Position numbers and translations under genes: made by a program. The notes beneath the pieces are model-generated. The model was given only the letters and a program-made list of their open reading frames with translations, was not told where the DNA came from and made no database searches. Source: Pseudomonadota bacterium (lineage in GTDB: Bacteria; Myxococcota_A; Polyangia; Haliangiales; Haliangiaceae). Taken from it: a DNA stretch of 50,503 nt. This document shows, piece after piece, positions 28,001-36,647 of this stretch. The stretch covers positions 1-50,503 of the forward strand of contig JAKSDA010000446.1 in NCBI GenBank assembly GCA_022360315.1, in the 5' to 3' direction. Position 1 is the stretch's first letter, and each line of letters opens with the position of its first letter.

Positions 28001-28949
28001 GCGGCGTTTCGACGAGGTGATCGCCCGCTGTCGGCGTGCTGGGGACGAGCGTCAACTGGCCGCCGCACACCTGAGTCGCCGGGCACTGTGGCTCAGGCAG
28101 CACGGCATCGACCGCATGATTGCCGACTTGCAGGCCGCGCGCACGCGGGCCCATCAGCTCGGCGATGTCAAACTCGAGCGCGCAGCGCTGCTCAGTCTGG
28201 CCGAAAGCCTGTACTGGTGTGGCCGAATCGACGAGGCTCTGGTGCTGGCCCGGCGGTCTCGCCAGCTCTACCTCGCCTTTCTCGGTGAGTACGTCATGTA
28301 CGAGGATCATCTTCTGTTGGCCCGCATTCTGTGCAGCCAGGGCGATCTCGAAGCGATCGCGCATTTGCGATGGGTTGAGGAGAGATTTTCGGCCGATGAT
28401 ATCCCCCCGTCCAGTCGGGCCATGCTGACGCTCGTCCGTCTGGCCACAGCTGCACTGGACGACCGAGCTGACGACCGATTGGCGCCGGTTAGCATCGAAC
28501 GAGCCATCCAGCGAGCCACTGAGAGAGCGATCGAGCGAGTTGTCGCTCGGTCGGATAACCCGGACGAAGCCGATGAGGTGGTCCACCCGGCTCACCGGGC
28601 CAATCGGGTCAGGCGAGCGGTCGCTCGACCGATCAATCGACTTGATCGGGCCGATCGAGCAGTTGTGCGACCGGGGGAGCGAGCCCTGGTTCGCTCGGTG
28701 GCTCGATCCGACGAGCGGCCCGACCAGCAGCCGATGGAGCACGAGGCGTGGATCGCCCTGGAGCATTCGCTGGCTGGCAGCTCGGTGCGCGAATTGCGTG
28801 CGGAAGTTGCCGTACTGGCTGCTGAGGTTTTTTGTCACGTCGAGCGCTTCGAGGAGGCCCGGGCGTGGTACGAGCATGCCAGGAATTCGGCGGCGAACTC
28901 ACCGCTGTGGAACGCCCGATTGACTGCGCTCGGCCAGCGACTCGGATGA
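25053..28949 (+). CDS. Ser/Thr protein kinase fused to an ATPase and TPR region
   Basis: 1298 aa, GTG start. The Hanks-type kinase domain (about 9-275) is complete: G-loop GAGGMGAVY, VAIK (Lys39), HRDLKTEN (130-137), DFG (150-152) and the APE-like SPEQA. An acidic linker (about 280-350) contains a weak copy of the 57-bp repeat. A STAND/AAA-like ATPase follows (about 360-700) with Walker A GTVGMGKT (396-403) and Walker B LFLLIDD (about 530). A TPR array fills about 790-1130 and the C-terminal end. Between them, residues about 1142-1229 form an Arg/Ala/Glu-rich low-complexity block (RAIERVVARS, RADRAVVRPGERALVRS). No membrane segment is visible. This PknK/LuxR-like layout suits a stress or metabolic signalling hub. 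Confidence 0.93.
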   Translation: MAVTGSIGPYRIVRQLGAGGMGAVYLAYDERLDRHVAIKRMLPSSTRSQKLRARFRCEARIAAKLNHPAIVHIYDIIEEGDFDCLVMEYIEGASLRQRLSRGRIALVHAVELGRQIADGMAEAHDAGIIHRDLKTENILLTHSGKAKIVDFGIAKLAGVEPVTARRGIVGTFRAMSPEQATGKDVDYRSDLFSFGVLLYELFTTESPFRASTAQATLRRLIGEPHIPVSEFCGTIPPLLAELVDQLLAKEPFFRPRDFHGVALLLSEIGQSFSSTTELAIADDLSAIDPDDPARLANESTSTATTQLEGTTEDGEPADLSAGDLGKGGLEGGVDRAERPGSVEATSSATARLTSHRPPADILPFLLRGRDDILDQLIAEATRCVSNWTPVLSTVDGTVGMGKTHLLHALTVALRSDCGPRVNYLRAALSRKDDPYGLARLLFRLLFALPGVDARDFESRDEQSLAALDDAWLRLGARPSEAGRWATGWLLGAVPQDAPQLSSTIGTCQGLHRAASLALVLALTHAARKQPLFLLIDDVHKGDDIALDALELATGSDDLPVPLGVWVVAQPTLYSRRPLWGRRAPDGQRRSLLPLDRRDTCAVLRDAVAAPGRISASGWNWLCEFSAGIPIYVVELARAIRHHTARNHHSSPESERDVLDIDQLRSATVGALDERLGRQVVRAIPRHLGPLAEICALLGDRFTDSFAESELRGVLAVDAGTADSADEFDMPAGLAELCQIGVLEYELHGYRIGHSLLRGAIVALIPARRRQRIHASVATYLQRSPAASRQRLAYHATQCGANDLAASLYIEIARQCHEDHRHAEADDAYSSALSCLDESRAEWSRALAGRGRARYCLQKFGDAIDDLRRARAAAEKRGDDAEEVALLLCEARILDDCAQWKQSVRAVELALARVRRLDSGELVGALHLACGRIQLRRGQYSDAVEMLVSAVRSAAAVGDDEIHTAALLLLAPALVGVDRVDEAGRRFDEVIARCRRAGDERQLAAAHLSRRALWLRQHGIDRMIADLQAARTRAHQLGDVKLERAALLSLAESLYWCGRIDEALVLARRSRQLYLAFLGEYVMYEDHLLLARILCSQGDLEAIAHLRWVEERFSADDIPPSSRAMLTLVRLATAALDDRADDRLAPVSIERAIQRATERAIERVVARSDNPDEADEVVHPAHRANRVRRAVARPINRLDRADRAVVRPGERALVRSVARSDERPDQQPMEHEAWIALEHSLAGSSVRELRAEVAVLAAEVFCHVERFEEARAWYEHARNSAANSPLWNARLTALGQRLG
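26011..26069 (+). repeat. Possible diverged fourth copy (D) of the 57-bp repeat, in the kinase linker
   Basis: The two ends match copy A well by eye (first 19 nt 16 identical, last 17 nt 15 identical), but the centre is 2 nt longer and poorly conserved. The kinase reads it as a peptide ending DRAERP, also the end of the copy A peptide. Chance similarity of GC-rich linker DNA is not excluded. Confidence 0.35.
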
Positions 28950-29098
28950 CAATGGGACGGACAATCGCTGCCGGCTCTGACCTGTGAAGACCGGCTATTC
29001 GCCCGGATCTCCGCAAAAAATCGTTCGCGCCCGGTGCAACTTCGATCAAGTCCACGACTGCGCCCGGTCGCGCAGAGCTTGCAGGAGCCGTCCCCGGT

Positions 29099-30295
29099 TC
29101 AGAATGCAAATACCAGGGTGGCACTGGCAACGGCGGCTGCGTCGAAGTCGTCGCCGGCAAAGCCAAATACGTTGATATTGGTGTCGAGCAGGGCGTACTT
29201 GCTCTTGAACAGTTCGACGCCGACGCCGCCAGCAAATGCGAAGGCGGAGCCATCGAGGTATCCGTAGCCGAGGCGCAGACCGAGATAGGGGTTCAAAAAG
29301 CGCCGTTTGCCGCGGCCGAGAAAGTCCGAGTAGAGCGCACCGCCCAAGCTGGCCACAACCGAGCGTCTATCGCCGTCCGCGCCCTCGAATATGTCCAATT
29401 CGAGGGACAAGCGGGGCCTGAAGTGGACTGCGACACCGCCGCCGACACGGACTCGCTGGCTGTCGCCGGGATCGAAAAGGACCAGCGTGGACAGTCGCGG
29501 GCCCGGATAGAACTTGGCCCGGGGACCGAGAATGGCCCCTTCGCGCCGGCTGAGGCCGATGTCGAGCGTGGCAAAGGCGACTCGGTGCTCGAGCCATCGC
29601 CGGTCGCCCTTGATGCGCTCGATTTCGCCGCGCAGACGGGTCATCTCGCTTTCAATGGCCAAGATCTCACTCATCGCCAATCCCTCGCGTTCGAGCAACT
29701 GGCGCAATCGCTCCAGCGTACGGGTGAGATTCACCAGCGCAATGTCCTGATCGAAAAGGGTGCGCGAAACATCTGTGCCCCGGATCTGTTTGCTGCTGAT
29801 CTCGTAACGATCGGCGATCCATCTCGTGAAGTCCGCGACCCGGGGCGGGGGTAAGGCGATCCGCATGCGGCCGGTCCAGGAAGCGGCTCCGCCCGAAAGC
29901 TGCTCTCCGACAATGCGACCCCCGGCGTCCTCTACCCGGCTGCGAATGGCCAGCGCCGCTCCGGCAACGTCGTCGACCTGGAGTTCGAGTGATCCCTCGA
30001 CCACCAGTTTTAGCTCGCGCCGTGGCTGGTTGTGGTCGGCCCGCGCAGTGGACTGGACAGTGGCCGGCGCGGGCGTTCTGCCCCGGGCCAGGGCGAAGGG
30101 AGCCTGGCTCGACAGCGTCCCGGTCGCCACCGGGACCGGCGCGGCCGGTTGGGCCTTGCTGCTGCCTCCCATCGCACAGGCCGAGCCGGTCATCACGGCC
30201 AGCCCGACCAATGCGGAAAGACTTCTCGCGTAAAAAAGGACAGCAAAATGCCGCCCGCCAAAATCGGTTCTCACAAACTGCTTCTGTCCACTCAT
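29099..30295 (-). CDS. DUF4349 lipoprotein with C-terminal beta-barrel-like region
   Basis: 398 aa from ATG 30295. A hydrophobic segment ending VMTGSAC gives a lipobox; the N-region before it is long for a signal, and a start at 30337 is possible. A Pro/Ala linker precedes a DUF4349 domain (about 95-245: LVVEGSLELQVDD, AGGRIVGEQLSGG, RMRIALPPPRVADF) with a coiled-coil hairpin (about 195-235: LERLRQLLEREGLAMSEILAIESEMTRLRGEIERI). The remaining third, rich in GLRLGYGYL and ATLVFAF, looks like barrel strands ending in Phe. Joining a lipid anchor, DUF4349 and a barrel-like end is unusual. Function unknown. It converges with the kinase gene. Confidence 0.72.
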   Translation of the reverse strand: MSGQKQFVRTDFGGRHFAVLFYARSLSALVGLAVMTGSACAMGGSSKAQPAAPVPVATGTLSSQAPFALARGRTPAPATVQSTARADHNQPRRELKLVVEGSLELQVDDVAGAALAIRSRVEDAGGRIVGEQLSGGAASWTGRMRIALPPPRVADFTRWIADRYEISSKQIRGTDVSRTLFDQDIALVNLTRTLERLRQLLEREGLAMSEILAIESEMTRLRGEIERIKGDRRWLEHRVAFATLDIGLSRREGAILGPRAKFYPGPRLSTLVLFDPGDSQRVRVGGGVAVHFRPRLSLELDIFEGADGDRRSVVASLGGALYSDFLGRGKRRFLNPYLGLRLGYGYLDGSAFAFAGGVGVELFKSKYALLDTNINVFGFAGDDFDAAAVASATLVFAF

Positions 30296-30653
30296 CGAAT
30301 TGCGTAACGGCAGCGGCAGTGTCTTCTTACACGGCACTGCCGGCGAGCGCAGCCTCGGTCACATCGGGCGATAGCGGCCGGACAGCGTTGCACCTTGTCG
30401 CCGCCATCGATGCGAGCTACTCTTCAGACCACGGTGGCAAGCGATCAGAATCAGCAGTCGCGGGGGTGCGCAGCAACCCATTGCCCGAGGCCTGCCGGGC
30501 AGCAAGCCAGGCGGGAGCAACACACTGAGCTCCAGGTCGGTCGCCATTCACGTCCAGCCCAGGTCGGTGTCCGGGCCGCTTTGCGATGGAGGCGCAGCGA
30601 AGGTGATCGGATTCGAGGATTGCAGTCTGCCATCGAGCATCGGTATATGCATT
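30296..30653. other. Divergent spacer, no gene supported
   Basis: About 357 nt between the DUF4349 lipoprotein and the zinc-ribbon protein. Open frames on both strands lack family features. Promoters for both flanking genes should lie here; no repeat or hairpin stood out. Confidence 0.4.
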
Positions 30654-30992
30654 ATGGCATTGCGATTTGACGAGCAAACCCGAGCCCACTATCGCGCTGG
30701 CATCCTGCGCAAGGGCAAGCAGATCGCCGAAGCGCTGGCCGACGTGCTGGCCGGAAAGGAGAGGCGAATCCAGCTGCGCGAGCTGCCGGCATCGGGACAA
30801 AAGCCGGGCATGCGGCTCGAAGAGCGCTTGCGCGCCTATCTCGATCACGTCGAGGCGTGCCGGGCCCTGCTCGACGCCAGTGATGATCGCTTTGGCCGGT
30901 GCAGACGCTGCGGGGTCGATCTCGGTGAATTGGCCCTCGCCGAGATGCCCTGGGCCGACCGCTGCCCGGATTGCGCGGCCGAACTCGGCTGA
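30654..30992 (+). CDS. Small DksA/TraR-like zinc-ribbon protein
   Basis: 112 aa from ATG 30654 (MALRFDEQTRAHYRAG). An N-terminal helical part (about 1-75) leads into a C4 zinc ribbon, CRRC-(18)-CPDC, near the end, as in DksA/TraR proteins. The usual coiled coil with its Asp tip is shortened or absent. It may bind RNA polymerase or act as a small structural zinc protein. It lies 65 nt upstream of the methyltransferase gene in the same direction. Confidence 0.65.
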   Translation: MALRFDEQTRAHYRAGILRKGKQIAEALADVLAGKERRIQLRELPASGQKPGMRLEERLRAYLDHVEACRALLDASDDRFGRCRRCGVDLGELALAEMPWADRCPDCAAELG

Positions 30993-31057
30993 GCGCCGGT
31001 CTCTGGTCCGGCGTCTGCCGCTTCAAGCTTGCCGCTCGATATGCTACGACACGCGCC

Positions 31058-32074
31058 ATGACAGAGCCGGCTTGGCTGGAACAGATCCTCGACACCACAC
31101 TGCCCGCGGAGGGCGGACAGATCGCTGTGCGCGGTGTTTCGCTGGTGCGGCAAAACCGCATCCTTCGCGCCCGATCGCTGGTCTCCGATGACCAGGGGCA
31201 AACCGGGCGGTCATTTGGCTTCAAATGGCACCAGCGCGATACGTTTGAGTCCGAAGCCGCTCTCGCTCGCACTCGCACCTGGCTGCGCGAGCGCTATGGC
31301 GATATCGCAAACGCGCCGTGGTGGAGTGAGTACGGTGGCCATCCGCTGGTCCTCGATGCAGGGTGCGGGGCCGGATTGTCCTCCCTGGAACTGTTCGGCG
31401 AGCGGCTGGCCCGGGTTCGCTACCTCGGAGTCGATATCTCCGACGCCGTGGACGTCGCCCGCACTCGTTTCGAGGAACGCGGCATCGAAGCGGCGTTTTT
31501 GCAGGCAGACCTCACCGAACTTCCCCTGCGGGAACGATCGGTCGACGTGGTTTTTTCCGAGGGCGTTCTTCACCACACCGACTCCACCCGACAGGCGTTG
31601 ACGTCATTGGCCCGGCTGCTCGCGCCAAACGGCCGCTTCCTCTTCTACGTGTACCGAAAAAAGGGACCGATTCGCGAGTTTGCCGATGACTATATTCGCG
31701 ACAAGCTGCGCGACATGACGCCACAAGACGCGTGGCAGGCGCTCAAGCCACTGACCGAATTCGGCGCGATGCTCGGCGATCTCGACCTGGACATCGATGT
31801 TCCCACTGCGATCGACATTCTCGACATCCCGGCCGGCAAGCTGCCGCTGCAGCGATTCTTCTACTGGCACATCTTCAAGGCGTTTTACCGCCCGGAAATG
31901 TCGTTCGACGAGCTGCATCACATCAACTTCGACTGGTACGCGCCGTCCAATGCGCACCGCCAAACTCCCGAAGAGGTGCGAGCCTGGTGCCGGGACGCTG
32001 GCCTGGTCGTCGATCACGAGGTGGTCGAAGAAGCGGGCATCACCGTGATCGCACGCCGGGTGGAGAAGCCATGA
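31058..32074 (+). CDS. Class I SAM-dependent methyltransferase
   Basis: 338 aa from ATG 31058; the frame upstream to 30971 overlaps the zinc-ribbon gene. An N-terminal segment (about 1-95) precedes a Rossmann methyltransferase domain (about 105-230) with VLDAGCGAGLSSLELFG (motif I), the acidic loop YLGVDISDAV, and VVFSEGVLHHTD (motif IV). The ending is EEAGITVIARRVEKP. The N-terminus includes a TGRSFGFKWHQ line seen in sugar- or lipid-modifying methyltransferases next to glycosyltransferases. The stop overlaps the next start (ATGA), so it is coupled to a glycosyltransferase and probably methylates a glycan or its lipid carrier. Confidence 0.85.
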   Translation: MTEPAWLEQILDTTLPAEGGQIAVRGVSLVRQNRILRARSLVSDDQGQTGRSFGFKWHQRDTFESEAALARTRTWLRERYGDIANAPWWSEYGGHPLVLDAGCGAGLSSLELFGERLARVRYLGVDISDAVDVARTRFEERGIEAAFLQADLTELPLRERSVDVVFSEGVLHHTDSTRQALTSLARLLAPNGRFLFYVYRKKGPIREFADDYIRDKLRDMTPQDAWQALKPLTEFGAMLGDLDLDIDVPTAIDILDIPAGKLPLQRFFYWHIFKAFYRPEMSFDELHHINFDWYAPSNAHRQTPEEVRAWCRDAGLVVDHEVVEEAGITVIARRVEKP

Positions 32075-33282
32075 AAGTCGCGTGTATCCACAACGAGAAC
32101 CTCACCATGTTCGTCATCGCGCGCTACCTGCGCGATCGCGGCGTCGATGCGGAGCTGCTGCTGACCGGCTGGGAGAAATCCCACTTCTTGCCCCGGGAAG
32201 ACGCCGACTCTCCAGATGAGGATTTTAGCTGGATCAAGTCGCTCGACTGGGGCCACCCCAAGCGCTTCTTTCTCACCCCGGCAGCAAAAATCCGCAGATC
32301 ACTCGCGGGCTACGATGTCCTGCTCGGCTGCGGCTACGTGCCGGCCTATCTCAAAAAAGCCGGGCTCACGCTGGATCTCTTTGTGCCCTACGGTTCCGAC
32401 ATCTTTCAATATCCCTATCCAGAAACGCAGCTGACTCTGAGCTCGATATATATGTGGCTGCTGTCCGGGTTCCAGCGCGGCGGCTTGCGAGACTGCCGGT
32501 TCATTCTCAATACCCATCCCGGCGAGCCGAGCGTCGGGCCGGGAACCCTGGGAACGATTCGCAAGCTCGGCCGGCAAGCGGTGCATCAGCCGGTATTCTA
32601 CGTGTATTACCCGAGCTTTCGGCGCCCGCCGCAGCGCAGTCGCGTGCTGCCCGAAGTGGCCGACACTGTGGACCGGTTGCGCGCCGACAACGACCTCTTG
32701 ATCGTCAACCACAGCCGGCAGCTGTGGCGTCACCACATTCACTTCACCAAGGGCAACGACGTCCTGATCAAGGGGTTTGCCGAGTACATCGCGCACACCG
32801 ACCGCAAGGCGTGCCTGCTCCTTCTGGAATACGGCGAAGACGTCGATGCCAGCAAGACTCTGATCCGGGACCTCGGCATCGCAGGGCACGTGCATTGGTG
32901 GCCGATCATGGGCCGGCGGTCACTGCGGTATGTCATCGACGCCTGTGATGTTGTGGCCGATCAGTTCTGTGTGGGTGGTACCGGGTCGACCGGATGGGAA
33001 GCGGTCTCGATGGGCAAGCCACTCATGGGCTACTTCGTCATCGACGAGTACAGGCGCGTGTTTGGCTGGAAGGATTTTATTCAACCGATCAATGTGCGCA
33101 CCGCCGCAGAGGTGACCGAAAATCTCCGGCTCTTCGAAGCCGATCCGGCGCCATTTCTGCGCCGCGCTGAGCAGTCGCGGGCATGGTTCGAAAAGAACAT
33201 GGTCGACGACCTGGTGTCCCGCTACGTGGACCTCATCGAGCGCGCATTTCGCGACAAGCAAAACAAGCGCCGGGCCAGCTGA
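32071..33282 (+). CDS. Glycosyltransferase (GT-B, group 1-like)
   Basis: 403 aa from ATG 32071 (MKVACIHNENLTMFVIARYL), overlapping the methyltransferase stop by 4 nt. Two Rossmann-like halves are visible. The N-terminal half holds YDVLLGCGYVPAYLKK and LDLFVPYGSDIFQY. The C-terminal half holds NHSRQLW, KGNDVLIKGFAEYI, GIAGHVHWWPIM and a nucleotide-sugar site CVGGTGSTGWEAVSMGKPLMGYF in place of the usual E(x7)E. No membrane segment. It should transfer a sugar onto a surface glycan intermediate on the cytosolic side. Donor and acceptor cannot be read. It converges with the GalU fusion 23 nt away. Confidence 0.82.
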   Translation: MKVACIHNENLTMFVIARYLRDRGVDAELLLTGWEKSHFLPREDADSPDEDFSWIKSLDWGHPKRFFLTPAAKIRRSLAGYDVLLGCGYVPAYLKKAGLTLDLFVPYGSDIFQYPYPETQLTLSSIYMWLLSGFQRGGLRDCRFILNTHPGEPSVGPGTLGTIRKLGRQAVHQPVFYVYYPSFRRPPQRSRVLPEVADTVDRLRADNDLLIVNHSRQLWRHHIHFTKGNDVLIKGFAEYIAHTDRKACLLLLEYGEDVDASKTLIRDLGIAGHVHWWPIMGRRSLRYVIDACDVVADQFCVGGTGSTGWEAVSMGKPLMGYFVIDEYRRVFGWKDFIQPINVRTAAEVTENLRLFEADPAPFLRRAEQSRAWFEKNMVDDLVSRYVDLIERAFRDKQNKRRAS

Positions 33283-33305
33283 ACGGCTCGCGGCCCGGTT
33301 CTGCC

Positions 33306-34664
33306 CTATTCATCCTGTGGGCCGGCCGATCGGGCCGGGTAGACCAGGCGAATGTCGCCGTTGTCGGCCAGCTCGACGCGTCCGATCGGGTTGGCCGGCG
33401 AGCCGGCCACGATGCTGAAGGGAGCGACGTCCCGGCGCACAAAACTGTTGGCGCCCACGACACTGTGATGGCCGATGGTCACGCCGGCGCTCACCACGCT
33501 GTGCGGACCAATATAGCAGTTGTCGCCGATGGTAGTCCGCTGGCGCGTCTCCTGGGCACGTCCGCCCGACAGGGCCCACTCTACCGTATTGTGAGAGTAG
33601 ACCTGGACGCCGGCAGAGATGCTGCAATACTGGCCGATCGCGAGCCCTCCTCGTCCGTCCAGCACGGTGAACGGCCCGACCCAGGTATGCGCTCCGACCG
33701 CGACATCGCCCAGGATCAGACTGCTGTCATACACGCTGGCCCCCTCGCCAAAACCCAGGTTGTGGGCGATTTCCCACCGGTCGAGCAAGGTGTCGGCAAA
33801 CGGGACGCGGCGGTTCCAGCGCGCCCGAATCTCGTCGCGCAAGGTGGCGTGCAGGTTCCACAGCTCGGCGTGACCGGGCACATCATGCTTCCAGGCATCG
33901 CTCCACGAGCTGGGGGCATCGGTGTCGTCGGCCCCGACATGGCGCAACGGCTCGGCGGTCATGGCGCCGAGTAGCCGGTCGCCTCGGGCCAGTTCGTCCA
34001 GCATGTCCACATCGCTCAGCTCCCCGCCGGCACTCGCACCCGCATTGCGCTGCAAGATCGGAAAACACTCGCTGGTGAGAACGTATCGTCCCACCCCCCC
34101 GACGCGTTCGAGGCCGGCCCGAGCGCGCTGGTATGCTCGAACCACACCGCGTATGGCGTGGAGCTGGTCACCGAGTGATTCGACCTCGAGATTGGCCTTG
34201 CTGGAAACCTGACGGCGCAGGGCAATGCAGCTCTTGCCAGTGCGGGCATGGACCGCGAGCAAGGTCCGCATCACCCTGCTGGTTTCCGGCAGCACATTGT
34301 CCGGTAGCATCACTGCAAAGGGTGCGCTGGCCACGGCGTCTTGGCAGCACAGCAGCGCATCGCCCAGCCCGCGCGGCTTCGGCTGCTCGACAAATGTGAT
34401 CGTCACAGTGCGGAGCAAGTCGTCGAGCGCGGCGACGTCCGGCTGGTTGCCGAACTCGCCCGAGGTCGGGGTGAGAAACCTGCGGATCGCGGTGTGAGCT
34501 GGAGCAATGACGACGATCACCTCGCGCAGTCCCGCCTCGGCCGCCTCTCTCAGAGCCCACTGAATCACCGGTTTGCGCGCCACTGGCAAGAGTGCCTTTG
34601 GCACGACCTTGGTCGCCGGCAGCATCCGCGTGCCGAGGCCCGCTGCAGGAATGATCACTTTCAT
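33306..34664 (-). CDS. Fusion of GalU-like nucleotidyltransferase and hexapeptide acyltransferase
   Basis: 452 aa; GAGGA lies about 10 nt before the ATG. The N-terminal half (about 1-265) resembles UTP-glucose-1-phosphate uridylyltransferases: IIPAAGLGTRMLPATKVVPKALLPV, EQPKPRGLGDALLCC and VMLPDNVLP. The C-terminal half (about 310-430) is a left-handed beta-helix acetyltransferase: ILGDVAVGAHTWVGPF, CSISAGVQVYSHNTVEWALSGG, IGDNCYIGPHSVVSAGVTIGHHSVVGANSFV. GalU normally has about 300 residues and no such domain. The fusion may activate a sugar and acylate it, or the helix may act in assembly. Single gene on the minus strand, divergent from the acetyltransferase operon and sharing its 150-nt promoter region. 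Confidence 0.85.
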   Translation of the reverse strand: MKVIIPAAGLGTRMLPATKVVPKALLPVARKPVIQWALREAAEAGLREVIVVIAPAHTAIRRFLTPTSGEFGNQPDVAALDDLLRTVTITFVEQPKPRGLGDALLCCQDAVASAPFAVMLPDNVLPETSRVMRTLLAVHARTGKSCIALRRQVSSKANLEVESLGDQLHAIRGVVRAYQRARAGLERVGGVGRYVLTSECFPILQRNAGASAGGELSDVDMLDELARGDRLLGAMTAEPLRHVGADDTDAPSSWSDAWKHDVPGHAELWNLHATLRDEIRARWNRRVPFADTLLDRWEIAHNLGFGEGASVYDSSLILGDVAVGAHTWVGPFTVLDGRGGLAIGQYCSISAGVQVYSHNTVEWALSGGRAQETRQRTTIGDNCYIGPHSVVSAGVTIGHHSVVGANSFVRRDVAPFSIVAGSPANPIGRVELADNGDIRLVYPARSAGPQDE

Positions 34665-34815
34665 GGTTGGTCCTCGAACGGCGCATACACTTTTTGTCGG
34701 AGGGGTCGAGCAGCGCCCCCCGGTGCAACCTATCGATCCTCTCGAAGCCTGTCAAACCCGCCTCGGCAGCTTCGACTTGTAGTAGACTCCGGCCGCCAAA
34801 CTGCGCGGCACATCG

Positions 34816-35502
<687 letters not shown>

Positions 35503-35537
35503 CAGTCAATAAAACCATAGAAGAGCGTAGAATCGGT

Positions 35538-36647
35538 ATGATGCAAAAGATTCCACTGGTAGACCTCAAGGCACAGTACCGCGGTATCAAGCCCGAGATC
35601 GACGCGGCGATCGCGCGGGTTCTCGAGCACACCGGATTTATTTTGGGCGAGGAGGTAAAGCGATTCGAGAGCGCGTTCGCCGACCATGTCGGTGCCCGCG
35701 GGGCGGTCGGCGTGTCCTCGGGCACAGCTGCTCTGATTCTGGCTCTGCGCGCCTGCGGGGTCGGTCCGGGCGACGAGGTCATCACCACGGCGCACACGTT
35801 TTTTGCCACCGCGGAAGCCATTTCGATGAACGGTGCCCGTCCGGTCTTTGTCGACATCGAGGCCGCTACCTACAACATCGATCCCGATCAGATCGAGGCC
35901 GCGATCACGCCCCGCACCCGGGCCATCATTCCCGTTCATCTGTATGGACACCCGGCGCGGATGGACGCCATCACGAGCATTGCCGACAAGCACGGTCTCC
36001 GCGTGATCGAGGACTCGGCCCAGGCCCATGGTGCCGAGATCGACGGAAAACCATGCGGCAGCATCGGCGATCTGGCCTGTTTCAGCTTTTATCCGGGCAA
36101 GAACCTGGGCGCCTATGGCGACGCCGGTGCGGTGACCGGCCGCGACCTGGAGCTTTTGCAGCGAGTTCGGCTGCTCCGCGACCACGGCCGGACGGCCAAG
36201 TACTCGCACGACGAGATCGGCCGTTCAGAGCGCATGGACGGGCTGCAGGGGGCTGTGCTCGCGACCAAGCTGGCCCATCTATCCGAGTGGACAGATGCGC
36301 GTCGCCGCCTGGCATCTCGTTACAGCGAGCTCTTGTCCGACACCGGGCTGGGTTTGCCGCAAGAGGCGAGCAATGTCCGCCACGTATATCACCTCTACGT
36401 GGTGCGGTACCCGGAGCGAGACGCGCTTCTGGACCACGTGAAATCGCGCGGAATCGGCGCCGGAATTCACTATCCAATTCCCCTGCACCGGCAGCCGGCG
36501 TACTCGCAGATGGGCTACGACGACGTGAGCTTGCCAGTGACCGAAAAAGCCGCGGAGCAGGTACTTTCATTGCCGCTCTTTCCCGAGCTAAACCACGAAC
36601 AGCAGTCTTATGTGGTAACCGCCATCAAGGAGTTTGTGCAGCGATGA
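35538..36647 (+). CDS. DegT/DnrJ/EryC1 sugar aminotransferase (WbpE-like)
   Basis: 369 aa PLP-dependent aminotransferase that converts a keto-sugar nucleotide to an amino sugar, probably with glutamate. Motifs are VGVSSGTAALILALRA, VITTAHTFFATAEA, VIEDSAQAHGA and the PLP-lysine segment FSFYPGKNLGAYGDAG, then GIHYPIPLHRQPAY. The start MMQKIPLVDLKAQY is the family N-terminus; GAAGAGCG lies upstream. It follows the (TAGA)9 tract and overlaps the oxidoreductase gene by ATGA. With its two neighbours it forms the dehydrogenase-transaminase-acetylase triad. Confidence 0.92.
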   Translation: MMQKIPLVDLKAQYRGIKPEIDAAIARVLEHTGFILGEEVKRFESAFADHVGARGAVGVSSGTAALILALRACGVGPGDEVITTAHTFFATAEAISMNGARPVFVDIEAATYNIDPDQIEAAITPRTRAIIPVHLYGHPARMDAITSIADKHGLRVIEDSAQAHGAEIDGKPCGSIGDLACFSFYPGKNLGAYGDAGAVTGRDLELLQRVRLLRDHGRTAKYSHDEIGRSERMDGLQGAVLATKLAHLSEWTDARRRLASRYSELLSDTGLGLPQEASNVRHVYHLYVVRYPERDALLDHVKSRGIGAGIHYPIPLHRQPAYSQMGYDDVSLPVTEKAAEQVLSLPLFPELNHEQQSYVVTAIKEFVQR

